Assembly (NCBI RefSeq): GCF_002300555.2
Contig: NZ_NTHN02000036.1
Span: 1 to 54,788 of the forward strand
Origin: Alloyangia mangrovi
Lineage (GTDB): Bacteria; Pseudomonadota; Alphaproteobacteria; Rhodobacterales; Rhodobacteraceae
Length of the DNA stretch: 54,788 bases
Direction of reading: 5' to 3'
Under the pieces are notes generated by a model, which was not told the DNA's origin, searched no databases, and saw nothing but the letters and a program-made list of their open reading frames with translations. Made by a program: the position numbers and the translations under genes. Shown here one piece after another: positions 7,967-17,460 of the stretch (positions within the stretch are counted from its first letter, which is position 1; every line of letters begins with the position of its first letter).

Positions 7967-9710
7967 CTTGGTGGCTGCTGCAAAATTCAAGACTTAGGGC
8001 GGAAAAGGCCACCCTCGCGGAACTGGAGGGCAGCGTGGATTGGCTTTCTGTCGAAAAATGGCAGGCCAACAAAGACCTTGAAATGTGCGTCGGCTTCATA
8101 ATCACGCATGGCGAGAAGCGTTTTGGGTTTCGGATGCGTTATCCAAGTGTATTTCCAGATGCGCCGCCAATGATCTTCACCGACGACGGATCGCGGATTT
8201 CAAACCATCAATATGGGGCTGACGGGGAACTCTGCCTCGAACACCGCCCAGACAACTGGCACCCTGCGATCACAGGCGCGGATATGGTGGCGAGTTGCCA
8301 GCGTCTGATTGCCGAAGAACATCCCGAGGGTGGAGAGACCGTAAATGCGCGATCGGCACACACTGCATCTCTCGGACGTGACCTTCGATCCAAGTCTTGT
8401 CGTTTCTTAGTGAGCGAGAACGATCTTGCGGCAATCAACAGGCTACCGGACTTTGGGGAAAGAGAGTTCACGCTTTCAGAGAGGAAGGCAGCAAACAGCT
8501 TTCTTGCTTCACTAACACACATAGGGCCAATGGACGCTCCGTCTTGGGTGAGCGACCTGGTCTTGCCCGATGGATTTGCCAAAGAAGCGGGAACGGTCGT
8601 TCGCGTGCCGGGAGCAGGAAGCTTAGGCCCTGTAACCATCGAAGCCCTGGGAGCTTTTCTTGACCGCGTAGGCCTTCGTGAACTGCGCTGTCGAATGTTC
8701 GACACGGATGCGTTCACCTATTTGCTATTGGGCTACGCGGAGGAATGGGAGCTTTTCTCGATCTTTGGTAAGCCAGACGATCGGAAGGCTTTCCCTTACA
8801 GAACGGTTATCGTTCCGGCCGAGCAAAAAACGCGTGCCGGACGAGTTCAAGGTGCTGGCTGACAAGTCTGTAGGGATCGTTGGATGTGGCTCCGTTGGGT
8901 CAAAGGTTGCTGCCAGTCTTTGCAGGACGGGCGTGGGAAAATTCCTCTTAATCGATGAAGACATTTTTTTTCCCCGGCAATGCAGTGCGCAACGAGTTGG
9001 ACCTGAGCGTCACGGGCGCGCATAAGGCGTTCGGGCTGCGAGAAAGACTGAAGAATCTGGCTCCTGAAGTAGATGTCGCCGCATTGCGCATGACACTCGG
9101 CGGCCAAGAAAGCGCGGACTCTATGGCCGGTGCGCTTGAGGCGCTAAGTGAATGCGATGTTCTGATCGACGCCACTGGCGAGCCGACCGCATTCAACATG
9201 ATTGCCTCAATGGCTACGCGCAAAAGAAAACCAATGGTCTGGGCCCAAGTGTTCGCCGGCGGAATCGGGGGCCTTATAGCGAGGGCGCGGCCCGATATGG
9301 ATCCAACCCCGCACATGGCACGGGCGCAAATCGACAGGTGGTGTGAGGATCAAGGCGTCGCATGGATCAAGCCTGACGATCCAGAGCGTTATGCGGGCCA
9401 GGGTGCTGATGGGACACCGATGCTTGCGGTTGATGCAGATGTCGGCGTAATTGCTGCGCACGCCAGCCGTTTAGTAATCGATCTACTGGCCCGCCCGGAC
9501 GGCAGCATCTTCCCTGTCTCTGCCTACGTGATCGGCCTTTCATCAGAGTGGCTCTTTGACCAACCCTTCGACACGCGGCCAATCGATTTGATCCCTGTTG
9601 GGGAATGGGGGGAAACCATAGAACCGCTTGACGAGAAATCCTTTTTCGAGATCCTCAAAGCCCACTTGCCTCCAGAGGAGGACGCGGATGCAGTTGCAGT
9701 TGCCGACTGA
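7963..9710 (+). CDS. cap2: CBASS Cap2, E2-E1 ubiquitin-transfer-like fusion (frame broken twice)
   Basis: Repaired length is about 581 residues. The N-terminal E2-like domain has the catalytic cysteine C91 in ADGELCLEHRPDNWHP. The C-terminal E1/ThiF-type adenylation domain starts near residue 305 with the Rossmann loop VGIVGCGSVGSKVA and continues DEDIFFPGNAVRNELD. Cap2 primes the CD-NTase by conjugating it through its C terminus. As given, the gene is in three frames. Removing one A from A6 at 8825-8830 and one C from C4 at 8972-8975 restores a continuous protein across conserved motifs. A cysteine in DRWCEDQGVAW is a candidate E1 transfer residue. The start overlaps cdn and the end overlaps cap3 by 23 bases. 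Confidence 0.88.
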
Positions 9711-10146
9711 TGTTCTGCAACGCATGCGACACCATCTGTTCATGTCAGGGTCACGTGAGATCGGCGGAATCTTGATGGGCGAAGAGATCGGCGACCAGGT
9801 GTTTCAGATCGTCGACTTCAGCGTAGACACATCCCGCGGAACCCGCGCGCAGTTTGTGCGCGACGCCGATCATCACGATGAAGCTCTGTCGGCTTTCTTC
9901 GAAAGAACGGGTTCCGAATACGGACGCTTCAACTATCTGGGCGAATGGCACAGCCACCCGAGCTTCAACGTGGACCCCAGTCTTCAAGACGTGCGCGCCA
10001 TGCAGGATCTCGTGGACGGCTCTGGAGGGGTAGATTTTGCGGTACTCTTTATCAGCCGGCTGAGATGGTATTGGCGCTTCGAATGCAGCGCACATCTTTT
10101 CGTACGCGGCCATCCTCCCTCTACGGTTAGCGTCTCGCGTGTGTAA
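9688..10146 (+). CDS. cap3: CBASS Cap3, JAMM/MPN isopeptidase
   Basis: A 152-residue JAB/MPN+ metalloprotease. The glutamate lies in IGGILMGEE, and the zinc motif reads GEWHSHPSFNVDPSLQD, giving H-x-H...S-x-x-D. Cap3 removes CD-NTase conjugates made by Cap2 and so tunes CBASS priming. The chosen ATG follows AGAGGAGGA at proper spacing and lies within the last 23 bases of cap2, as in other type II operons. Length is normal for the family. Confidence 0.92.
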   Translation: MQLQLPTDVLQRMRHHLFMSGSREIGGILMGEEIGDQVFQIVDFSVDTSRGTRAQFVRDADHHDEALSAFFERTGSEYGRFNYLGEWHSHPSFNVDPSLQDVRAMQDLVDGSGGVDFAVLFISRLRWYWRFECSAHLFVRGHPPSTVSVSRV

Positions 10147-10177
10147 CGTGCCTTCTAAATGAAAGACCCGCTTGAAA

Positions 10178-11285
10178 ATGTTCAAACGACACTTCGACAA
10201 TTTTCTCACGAAGCTCATAGACTGGTGGTTCCGGACCACAACAATCGAACGCTTTCTGATTCAGACAGGCGTAGGTTTGCTCATTGCGATCTTTGCCGGG
10301 GCACCCTTGCTCCTTCAGCTTTTGCGTTTTTTTTTGGGGGAGCCTTCCTGAAGGCGCAGCCCGTCTCGAGAACAAACTTGAGGACATCGACTTTTATATT
10401 CTTGCAGTCGGCCTTGTCTTAATAGTCTCCGGAATCGCATTCGCGGTTGCAAGATTCATTGGAGAGGCGCGAGCGCAATCAAAATTTCGGAACATCGTTA
10501 TCGAGGCGCGCGGACTTCGGGACGATGATGGAAATTCGTTGGCCGACACGGTGGCAAAACACCAGAAGGGCTCGGTGGTGCCCATCCTGCTGGACTTGCG
10601 AAACAGGCTGGACGGACAGGTGATCGCACCTGAAAGAGCTCTGAGCGAAATAGTATCAATGCACCGGTCTGTTCTGCAGCACCAGAAAGATGGCGACAGG
10701 GCTGATCTTACGACGATCTATGGCGGGCTGACATCGGTCCCCTACACATTTCTGACGGGCGTGCTGCTCGACGATGAAGGAAGCATCATCACTTATGACT
10801 GGGACCGCGCTCAGGAAACGTGGCGTAAGATCGAAGGCCCTGACGATGGCGCACAATTTCATGTGGATGGGGTCGAAGCGATCGGGGGTGCGCCAGAAGT
10901 CGTTTTGGCAACGGCATTCTCATACCCGATCCAAGATGACGACATGGCGACCACGTTTGATCTCCCGAAGGTCAGACTGACCCTCGATGGCATGTCATCC
11001 GACGGACACTGGTCGCAACAAAAGCAGAACCGCTTGGCACAGGAATTTCTGGAGGTCGCGAAGAATCTTGCCGGGAAAGGCGTAAAGCGGTTGCATCTGG
11101 TGTTGGCCGCACCGAACAGCGTGGTTTTCACATTTGGTCGGCGCTACGATAAGCGGAACTTGCCGGAAATCGTAGTATATCAATATCAACGCGGGGAACC
11201 CATTGCCTATCCGTGGGGCGTGTCAATGCCCGTTGCGGGCCTTGATCAGGTCAAAGTAGTCGAGTGCTCTGAGCAGGGTGCCTAA
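10178..11285 (+). CDS. cap14: CBASS effector: two-TM SAVED protein (Cap14-like), one frameshift
   Basis: Repaired length is about 368 residues. From the ATG at 10178 (MFKRHFDNFLTKLIDWWF) the first membrane helix is near residues 27-50 (TGVGLLIAIFAGAPLLLQLL). The frame then breaks at a T9 run (10327-10335). With eight T it continues RFFWGSLPEGAARLENKLED into a second helix (FYILAVGLVLIVSGIAFAV). The remainder matches SAVED sensor domains: ...TTIYGGLTSVPYTFLTGVLL, then late KGVKRLHLVLAAPNSVVFTFG and an AYPWGVSMP end. SAVED binds cyclic oligonucleotides. In TM-SAVED (Cap14) effectors binding triggers membrane damage and cell death. It is the last gene of the CBASS operon, 31 bases after cap3. 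Confidence 0.85.
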
Positions 11286-11678
11286 ATTGTAAATTAGGTC
11301 CATAGCTTTGAGCCTTCACGGAAGGATTTCTTTCGCAAGCTAATTTGCCGAAGGTGGTAGACTTTGCATGAAGGGCCTTGGGTTATATCGCACTGATCCG
11401 ACCTGGCCTGCTACACGATCCTACTGATGGCCGCTTCGGGGAAGCTGCGCCGCAGCGAGGTCCGTCTTGACGAAGATCGGCTTAGGGCCGTCTCTGCCGG
11501 GAGGGTCGCCTCACTTGGGCACCCAGCACGCCGCGCCGCCGCAGGTCTGCTCCGAGCCCTTTCACGCCATTCAGGTCGAAGAAAGTCGAAATTCCTTTTG
11601 CGCATGCAGCATTAACCGAGATCCTCCCGCATGGGAGCCTCTTCGGAGGGCGCAGCAGCCTCGCCGGGGAGAAGGGCG
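11286..11678. other. non-coding stretch after CBASS
   Basis: About 390 bases. A weak hairpin (CCTAA...TTAGG) lies just after the effector stop. At 11444-11462 is the 19-base string GCTGCGCCGCAGCGAGGTC, found again at 23576-23594. No gene is supported. Confidence 0.45.
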
Positions 11679-12154
11679 ATGCCGTTTTCGAGGGAAGAGT
11701 TTCTTCGCGATCTTCGCCGCCTGGAACACGGCGGCATGGCCCTACTGGATGCTCGCCTATCCCGTAGGGCTCATGATGATTGTCCTCTGCCGGCGCGGCA
11801 CGGCGCGCGCGTCCCGGGTCGTGCTGGCGCTGCTCGGGCTGATGTGGATTGTCTGCGGGGCGGGGTATCACTGGGCCTATTTCGCGCAGATCAATGCGGC
11901 GGCACGGGGCTTGGCCCTGGCTTTCGTCCTCGAGGGAGCCTTGCTGATCGCCTTCGCAGTCATGACGGACGTCCGCATTTACGCTGGGCGGGACCTGCGA
12001 ACGGCCCTGGCGCTCGCTACCATGGTCTACGGGCTCGCGCTCTACCCGCTGGTCGGCTGGATCGGAAGGCAGCGTGCTCGGCGCCAACTTCACAGGCAGC
12101 TTTCCCTACGTGTGGGACAAGCAATCCGGTGATAGGGCTGTGAGCGGGGAATGA
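11679..12154 (+). CDS. DUF6064-family membrane protein (frame broken)
   Basis: Begins MPFSREEF; then, after dropping one T from the TTT at 11700-11702, reads FFAIFAAWNTAAWPYWMLAY, VLALLGLMWIVCGAGYHWAY and FAQINAAARGLALAF. This is the DUF6064 pattern: an N-terminal FFAxFAAYN motif and several membrane helices. The end is uncertain. The main frame stops at 12132; removing one G near 12062 would carry it to a TGA at 12152-12154 that overlaps the next ATG. The C terminus lacks the usual CPTTIF motif. Function is unknown for the family; it may be co-transcribed with the following gene. Confidence 0.55.
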
Positions 12155-13636
12155 CCCGCTGAACGCAAAGGAACGCACCATTCGGTTCTCCATCACCATA
12201 GCCCTCATCCTGCTGCTCTCGGCGGTGGGGCTGACCTACGAGATCGCGGCAGGCCGCGTGCTCGCGCCCTTCTTCGGCACCTCGCTGCTGACCTGGACCA
12301 GCGTTATCGCGACCGTCCTTGGAGGGTTCTCGCTTGGCAGCGCGCTGGGGGGGCTTCATCGCTGAACGGCCGCGCGCGGTGGCGCTCGGCAACGTCCGAA
12401 ACGCGCTGGTGGCGACGGCGGTGCTCATGGCAGTTTCGCCGACACTGCTCGGGCTGTTCCATGCCTGGGGCGCGCGTGGCACCGGCGGCATGCTGTTGAC
12501 CGTGATCCTCGTCTTCTTTCCGGCTTCGGTCTTCGTGACACTGCCGTCGCCTCTGCTGGCCAAGCTGGCCATCGAAGCGCGACCGGGCCGCGAGGGCTCG
12601 TCACTGGGGATCGTGCTGGCCGCCGGCTCCGCGGGGGCGATCTTTGGTGCCATCCTCGCCGGGTTCGTGACGCTGCCGCTGATCGGATCGACCGCGACCT
12701 TTGCCGCCTGCGGCGCGGCCGCGCTTTTTTGCCTGCCGTTCCTGCGGAGCGGGTCCGCTGACCGGGGGGGAGCAGAACAGGGTTGTCTCCTTCTCAGCGG
12801 TCGGCTTCGTGGCCTTCGCGGGTCTGGCCGGCGCGCCGGCCTGCGAGTACGAGTCTGGCCTTTCGTGCCTGCATGTCGCGAAGAACGGCCCCGAGGTGCT
12901 TCTCGTCTCGGATGGAACCATACAGGCCGCCGAGTGGGCGTCTGCCGCTGAGCCGAAAGCGGCTGCGGGTGAGCTGGTCCTGCCCTATACGCAGTGGCTC
13001 TGGAACCGCCTCGATCATGACTTGGGTCCGGCCCCTTCGGTGCTCTTTGTCGGTGGTGGCGGCTACACCCTCCCGACCGAACTTCTCGTCTCGCGCCCGA
13101 AGGCCCGAGCGACCGCCGTCGAGATCGATCCGCTCGTGACCCATGTCGTGCAGGACAACCTGCCGCGCGCGGGACAGATGATCGCACGCACGGGGTACGA
13201 CGCAGGCACCGAGGCCGCGACCGGGCGGCTTGGACTCGTGCATGCAGATGGGCGGGTCTACCTGAACGAGACAGAGCGCCGGTTCGATGCTGCGGTGATG
13301 GATGCCTTTTCCTCGGGCTCGGTCCCGGCCCACCTCGTGACGATCGAGACCTTCGAACGTCTGCGCGGCATCGTGGATGGGCCGGTCTATGTGAACCTGA
13401 TCGACAAGCCTGACGGCCCCCTTGCCCGAGGTGTTCACGCGATCCTGCGCGAGCTCTACCCGCATGTGGAGACGATCCGCGGTCCAATCAGCGACCGAGG
13501 GCGCGGCAACATGCTCCTCGCAGCGTCGCGCACACCGCTGACCGCGCTCGACAGTCTGCCGGAAGACTACCAGTACACCCAGCTCTCGGATGCCCGCGCC
13601 TTCACCGATGATCGCGGATGGGTGGGGCATCGGTAG
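12151..13636 (+). CDS. membrane-anchored spermidine-synthase-like protein (frame broken at two G runs)
   Basis: The N-terminal half is a run of membrane helices (SITIALILLLSAVGLTYEI, GTSLLTWTSVIATVLGGFSLG). It is joined to a cytoplasmic SAM-dependent aminopropyltransferase-like domain with VLFVGGGGYTLPTEL, AVEIDPLV and RFDAAVMDAFSSGSVPAHL. Such fusions are common and usually of unproven substrate. Three frames must be joined. One G is extra in each of two G7 runs (12347-12353 and 12764-12770), and the extreme N terminus is unclear: ATG at 12151 followed by an immediate stop suggests a missing C. Family assignment is reliable; calling it a true spermidine synthase is not. Confidence 0.7.
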
Positions 13637-14038
13637 GCGCGCCGGGGGGGCACTCCCTGTGGCCAGCTTCCATTGGCGATGGCTGACGGGGGCAAAGGTG
13701 GCTAATTCGGGCCTACCTTTCCGCAGTCCGTCGGGGAACGCGCGTTTGAGGCCGGGCTGGATATATTGCGCTAAACGCCAAAAAAATCTGCTCCGCAGCG
13801 AGTATCCTGAAGCTGCGCGTTCCGACCGGCCAGCGCTGCGCCTGCTGCATCCTGCCAATCAGAGAGTTCCAGGGACGCTGAGCTGTGATGGCAGCATTCG
13901 TCCAGCCGGCTCGCTGAACGCGTTGCTCCTGTTGGCCTTCCGTCGCTCAACCGCCTCTGGCATCTTGAGCGAGAAAGACCAAGCCTCCGTGCCAAGGGCG
14001 GCAAGCACGCCTCGGCGATGACCAGAAAGGAGCCACCG
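13637..14038. other. intergenic region upstream of the copper cluster
   Basis: About 400 bases with scattered short frames but no supported gene. The only clear signal is the ribosome site AAGGAG at 14027-14032 serving the DUF411 gene. Confidence 0.4.
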
Positions 14039-14506
14039 ATGACCATGACACGACGCAACATGATAAGCGCCCTCGCGAGTTTTACGGTTTCAGTCCCAAT
14101 TGGAGTTCGGGCGCAGGCTGCACCGGCGATCCATGTCCTCAAGGATCCGAATTGCGGGTGTTGCACGGGCTGGATCGAAATCCTGCGCCGTGAGGGTTTC
14201 ACCGTCACCGCGGAGGACAGCCTTGGCACGCTTTTGATGCGCCACAAGCTCGACAAGGGCATCCCGCAGGACATGACCTCCTGCCACACCGGCGAGATCG
14301 AAGGCTACATGATCGAAGGGCACGTGCCCGCGGCCGACATCCGCAAGCTCCTCGCGCAGCGCCCGGAGGCCATCGGCCTCACCGTGCCCGGCATGCCTTA
14401 CGGATCGCCCGGTATGGGTCCCGAGAGCGAGCGCGAAGCCTATGATGTAATCCTGATCAGAAAGGATGGGAGCACAGAGGTCTTCTCCAGCTACGCGGCC
14501 GCCTGA
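14039..14506 (+). CDS. DUF411 metal-binding protein, exported (copper cluster)
   Basis: A 155-residue periplasmic protein. The N terminus has a twin-arginine-like signal (MTRRNMISALAS...VRAQA). The mature part opens with the DUF411 signature VLKDPNCGCCTGWIEILR, whose cysteines are the likely copper ligands, and continues with TSCHTGEIEGYMIEGHVP and GLTVPGMPYGSPGM. DUF411 proteins are regularly found in copper and silver resistance loci. The start at 14039 has AAGGAG six bases upstream. It heads the copper-related plus-strand genes. Confidence 0.88.
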   Translation: MTMTRRNMISALASFTVSVPIGVRAQAAPAIHVLKDPNCGCCTGWIEILRREGFTVTAEDSLGTLLMRHKLDKGIPQDMTSCHTGEIEGYMIEGHVPAADIRKLLAQRPEAIGLTVPGMPYGSPGMGPESEREAYDVILIRKDGSTEVFSSYAAA

Positions 14507-14793
14507 GCAGAGGTCTCCCGTCCGAAGGCAACCCGCTCGGGCGTTGCGAGTGCCCAAGGTCAAAGGGCTTTAGTGCCCGAAGCCGCCAGTCAAACCGCTC
14601 ACATGCCAATGTCGTTTCTCCGGATGGCGAGCTTGCTCCGCATATTCCCGCTCGGCTCGGCAAGTGACACGGCGCCGAAACTTCTTCCAGCACCGACCCT
14701 CGCCGGTCCCCGGTTGCCCTGACTTACGGAGCGTCGCGCTCACGATACTCCGCTTCAGTGTCAAACAAGGCGGCGCCCGATTGATCCAGATCA

Positions 14794-14824
14794 TGGACCT
14801 TCCAGCGCTGGAATCCCGCATGCT
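14794..14824 (+). promoter_or_regulatory. CueR-like copper-responsive promoter 1
   Basis: A perfect 14-base palindrome TTCCAGCGCTGGAA (14800-14813) sits inside a 19-base spacer between TGGACC (-35-like, 14794-14799) and CATGCT (-10-like, 14819-14824). Overlong 19-base spacers holding a dyad are the design of MerR/CueR-family promoters, and E. coli CueR sites have the related form ACCTTCC...GGAAGG. It lies 77 bases upstream of the Met-rich EF-hand gene. No merR/cueR gene was seen in the window. Confidence 0.6.
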
Positions 14825-14900
14825 TGGCCTCCCGGCGGATCAATGCCTGGGGAGACATGACATCAGAGCGGCCTTCACTGCGCCGCCGAGGAGAATGAAA

Positions 14901-15557
14901 ATGAAACTCAGCACATTTCCGGCGCTCCTATTCGCATCCACCGTCGCCCTTGCGGGAGCTGTTTGGGCTCACGAAGAGGGTCAGGGATGGGGTGGCCAGG
15001 GCATGATGGGCAACCCTTCCGGAGGGTATGGCGGAGGTGGCTATGGTCACGGCCAGGGCATGTTGCAGAGGCAGATGCCACAGGGCGGCTATGGACAGGG
15101 CATGATGCAGGGTCAAGGCAGCCCGGCTGAGATGATGGGCGGACAACGTCCCATGTATCCGCAGCGCTCACCTCAGCAGAATTATGGAAATTTCGGACCC
15201 GGGATGATGAATGGCCAGCCCCCGATGTTTCCCGGTTCAAGCTACATGGACCGCGGCATGATGAACGAGATGATGCACCCCGGCCAATTTCGGGATGGGC
15301 AGGGCTACATGGACTTGGGACAGATGTTCCAAAGCATGGAGAGCAATTTTGCGGACGCAGACTCCGACGGCGATGGCGTGCTTTCAGCAGAAGAGTTCGA
15401 ACAGCTCCACATCATCATGGTTCGGCCCGTTCTTAGTGACAGATTTCAGGCTCTCGACGAAGACGGGAGTGGTTCGTTGAGCACGGACGAGATGGCCGCG
15501 CCCGGCCATATGATGGAGCGCATGCGCCGGTTCTGGGGTGGGAGCCAAGACAACTGA
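14901..15557 (+). CDS. exported Met/Gly/Gln-rich EF-hand protein (copper cluster)
   Basis: A 218-residue protein with a signal peptide (MKLSTFPALLFAS...AVWAHEEG). A low-complexity middle is full of GMM, QGMM and MMNGQPPM motifs; the clustered methionines suit Cu(I) binding. Two EF-hand loops follow: DADSDGDGVLSAEEF and DEDGSGSLSTDEM. The ATG at 14901 is six bases nearer the gene than an in-frame ATG and has GAGGAG at correct spacing. A CueR-like promoter precedes it. Copper binding is inference; EF-hand identity is direct. I do not recognise a named family for the whole protein. Confidence 0.75.
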   Translation: MKLSTFPALLFASTVALAGAVWAHEEGQGWGGQGMMGNPSGGYGGGGYGHGQGMLQRQMPQGGYGQGMMQGQGSPAEMMGGQRPMYPQRSPQQNYGNFGPGMMNGQPPMFPGSSYMDRGMMNEMMHPGQFRDGQGYMDLGQMFQSMESNFADADSDGDGVLSAEEFEQLHIIMVRPVLSDRFQALDEDGSGSLSTDEMAAPGHMMERMRRFWGGSQDN

Positions 15558-15883
15558 CTTCAGGCTGTTTTGCCCCTGAAAAGCTGCTGGCCCAGATAGG
15601 TGGCTGGGCTGGCTGACTTTTACGCGGGAGGCGACAGGTCCTCCCATTTCGGGGAGTTTATGGGTCCGTTGCCGGTGTTGTGCGAAGACGGGCGGGCGCC
15701 GGTGAAACGCGCGTCTGCCCGCCACGGCGAACGGCGGAACATTCGAGCAGACTGCTCCCGGCCCTCTCGACGAACACCGATGGCATCAATTTCAGAATGC
15801 CTTTCGTGCCGGCGTTGCCTGCGTGTGCCGCAAACTGGCTGCCCACTCCTTCACCCCCCCATGCATGCGAGTTCACTTTTTCG
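15558..15883. other. non-coding stretch between two copper genes
   Basis: About 330 bases with no supported gene. It leads into the second CueR-like operator at 15884. Confidence 0.4.
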
Positions 15884-15914
15884 GGAACCCTCCAGCGCTG
15901 GAAGGCCGTTGAGC
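15884..15914 (+). promoter_or_regulatory. CueR-like copper-responsive promoter 2
   Basis: The palindrome TCCAGCGCTGGA (15891-15902) is shared with the operator at 14800. It is placed in the same register: GGAACC at 15884-15889, then 19 bases, then a weak TTGAGC. It is followed 28 bases later by the DUF305 start. Repetition of the same dyad upstream of two copper-cluster genes supports a shared MerR-family regulator. Confidence 0.55.
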
Positions 15915-15941
15915 CTGAGAGCGACAAGCATGGAGGAGCCG

Positions 15942-16781
15942 ATGACCTATTCCCGCTTCGCCCTCATGATCCTCGCCTCGACGGTGATCATGTTCGGGCT
16001 GATGTATCTCAACACCTACGCGTTCGAGCATGTCTTCTTCAGCGAGACCCGTGTCTACATGGCGATCGTCATGGGCGCGACCATGGCCTTCGTCATGCTC
16101 GCCTTCATGGCCGCGATGTATCCCAGTCGGGCGGTGAATATCGCCATCTTCGCGGGCAGCATCGTCGTCTTCGCCGGCGCGCTCTGGCTTGTGCGCAGCC
16201 AGGTGACCGTGAACGGCGCAAGCTACATGCGGGCCATGATCCCCCACCATTCGATCGCCATCATGACCTCCGAGCGGGCCGGCATCGAGGACGCAAGGGT
16301 GCGCAAACTCGCCGACGGCATTGCCACGGCCCAGAAGAAGGAGATCGCTGAAATGCGCGCGCTGATTGCCGATGTCTCCGCCGGAAACGTGGTGCGCGAG
16401 ATCTACGAGGACCCGCCCGCGCGGCAGGGCACTCTGCAGGATGCGCTCAGCAACACGCTTCTATCGACTCTCGATCCGGCACCGCTGACCCCCGAAGAGG
16501 CCGGTAAGGCGATGCCCGAGGGCGAGACCTGCGCCTTCCGCCGCACCCGCACCGAAGACCCAGTGCTGATCGCGGCCGCCGATGGCAGCGCAGCCGTCAC
16601 CAAACTCAACGGCATCATCCTTTCGTTGAATGCAGGCGACGCCGAGCGGTCCTACAGCACCGAGGGGCTCGAGATGGCGGTCGAGCAGGTGGATGCACTG
16701 CGTTCGGACAGCAAGTTGACTTTCAGGCTCGATCCCGGCCCGGAAGCAATCTACCGCGGTTTTTGGTCCTGCAGCGGGTAA
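15942..16781 (+). CDS. DUF305-domain membrane protein (copper cluster)
   Basis: About 279 residues. The N terminus has three hydrophobic helices (RFALMILASTVIMFGLMYLN, then MAIVMGATMAFVMLAFMA and VNIAIFAGSIVVFAGALW). The DUF305 core follows with YMRAMIPHHSIAIMTSERA, whose His/Met pattern is the family signature. The C-terminal ~90 residues (GETCAFRRTRTEDPVL...YRGFWSCSG) form an extra domain with paired cysteines. DUF305 proteins are typical of heavy-metal clusters; their biochemical role is unknown. I chose ATG 15942 (MTYSRF) because family members start this way; ATG 15930 is in frame four codons earlier. Confidence 0.85.
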   Translation: MTYSRFALMILASTVIMFGLMYLNTYAFEHVFFSETRVYMAIVMGATMAFVMLAFMAAMYPSRAVNIAIFAGSIVVFAGALWLVRSQVTVNGASYMRAMIPHHSIAIMTSERAGIEDARVRKLADGIATAQKKEIAEMRALIADVSAGNVVREIYEDPPARQGTLQDALSNTLLSTLDPAPLTPEEAGKAMPEGETCAFRRTRTEDPVLIAAADGSAAVTKLNGIILSLNAGDAERSYSTEGLEMAVEQVDALRSDSKLTFRLDPGPEAIYRGFWSCSG

Positions 16782-17019
16782 AATTTCTGGACTCAGTTGT
16801 CTTCGCGGTTCCCTTGCCTGGCGAGAATGCTCGGCGCGCCCGCAAGACGAGAAGCACATCTTCTCTTACGCAGGGGCTGCCCACAACTTCGGCTCATACG
16901 CGATGAAAGACGGCCCGATCCGCCATCCGGGCGGCAGAAAATTGCCTGACAGAAACGTGTTTCACCCCGTCCGCGCGAAGCACTTGCTCCGAGAGCGTCT
17001 GGATGCGTAACTCTTGCCC

Positions 17020-17391
17020 ATGCTGGAAAAGATTCGAGCCATTGTGATCTTTTGCTCCGTGATGCTCATCACGGTCGGCATGACTCTCGGTCCGGCAAAT
17101 GCGGCGACCATGATCTCCTGCGAGTCTGAGACGCCGTCGGCGCCTGATAACGCTCAGCCTCACGCAGAACATCATGCACAGATTCCCCACGAGGTGCATG
17201 ACGATGTGGCGTCTTCGACGCCTCATCAGGCCGAGCACTGTTCGAGCCATGCGTGCATTTTTGGCATCTCGGTGAGCTCTTACGCCCCTTCGGACAGCTT
17301 GGTCGAGACGCGCTTGGCCAGAGAGCCCTTTGCATCCTCGCTTGTGCCCCTCGCCAGCCCCGATGGGCTGCGGCGACCTCCTCGCGCCTGA
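17020..17391 (+). CDS. exported His-rich small protein (copper cluster)
   Basis: A 123-residue protein with a signal/anchor helix (IRAIVIFCSVMLITVGMTLG) and a His-rich mature part (HAEHHAQIPHEVHDD, HQAEHCSSHACIFG). It ends GLRRPPRA, an ending I associate with small metal-related periplasmic proteins of copper loci. The clustered His and Cys suggest metal binding; that is inference. ATG 17020 is preferred to a TTG two codons earlier. Confidence 0.65.
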   Translation: MLEKIRAIVIFCSVMLITVGMTLGPANAATMISCESETPSAPDNAQPHAEHHAQIPHEVHDDVASSTPHQAEHCSSHACIFGISVSSYAPSDSLVETRLAREPFASSLVPLASPDGLRRPPRA

Positions 17392-17460
17392 ACATCCTTT
17401 CTGACACCGCGGCTCTCTTGGGCCGCGCAATGAAGATGTTCTGAACGCGGGACCTATCCC

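Noticed and set aside
8825-10335. Programmed frameshifting in cap2 and the SAVED effector
   Set aside because: The same one-base gains occur in unrelated core genes and in A, C, G and T runs alike, which fits sequencing error better than recoding.
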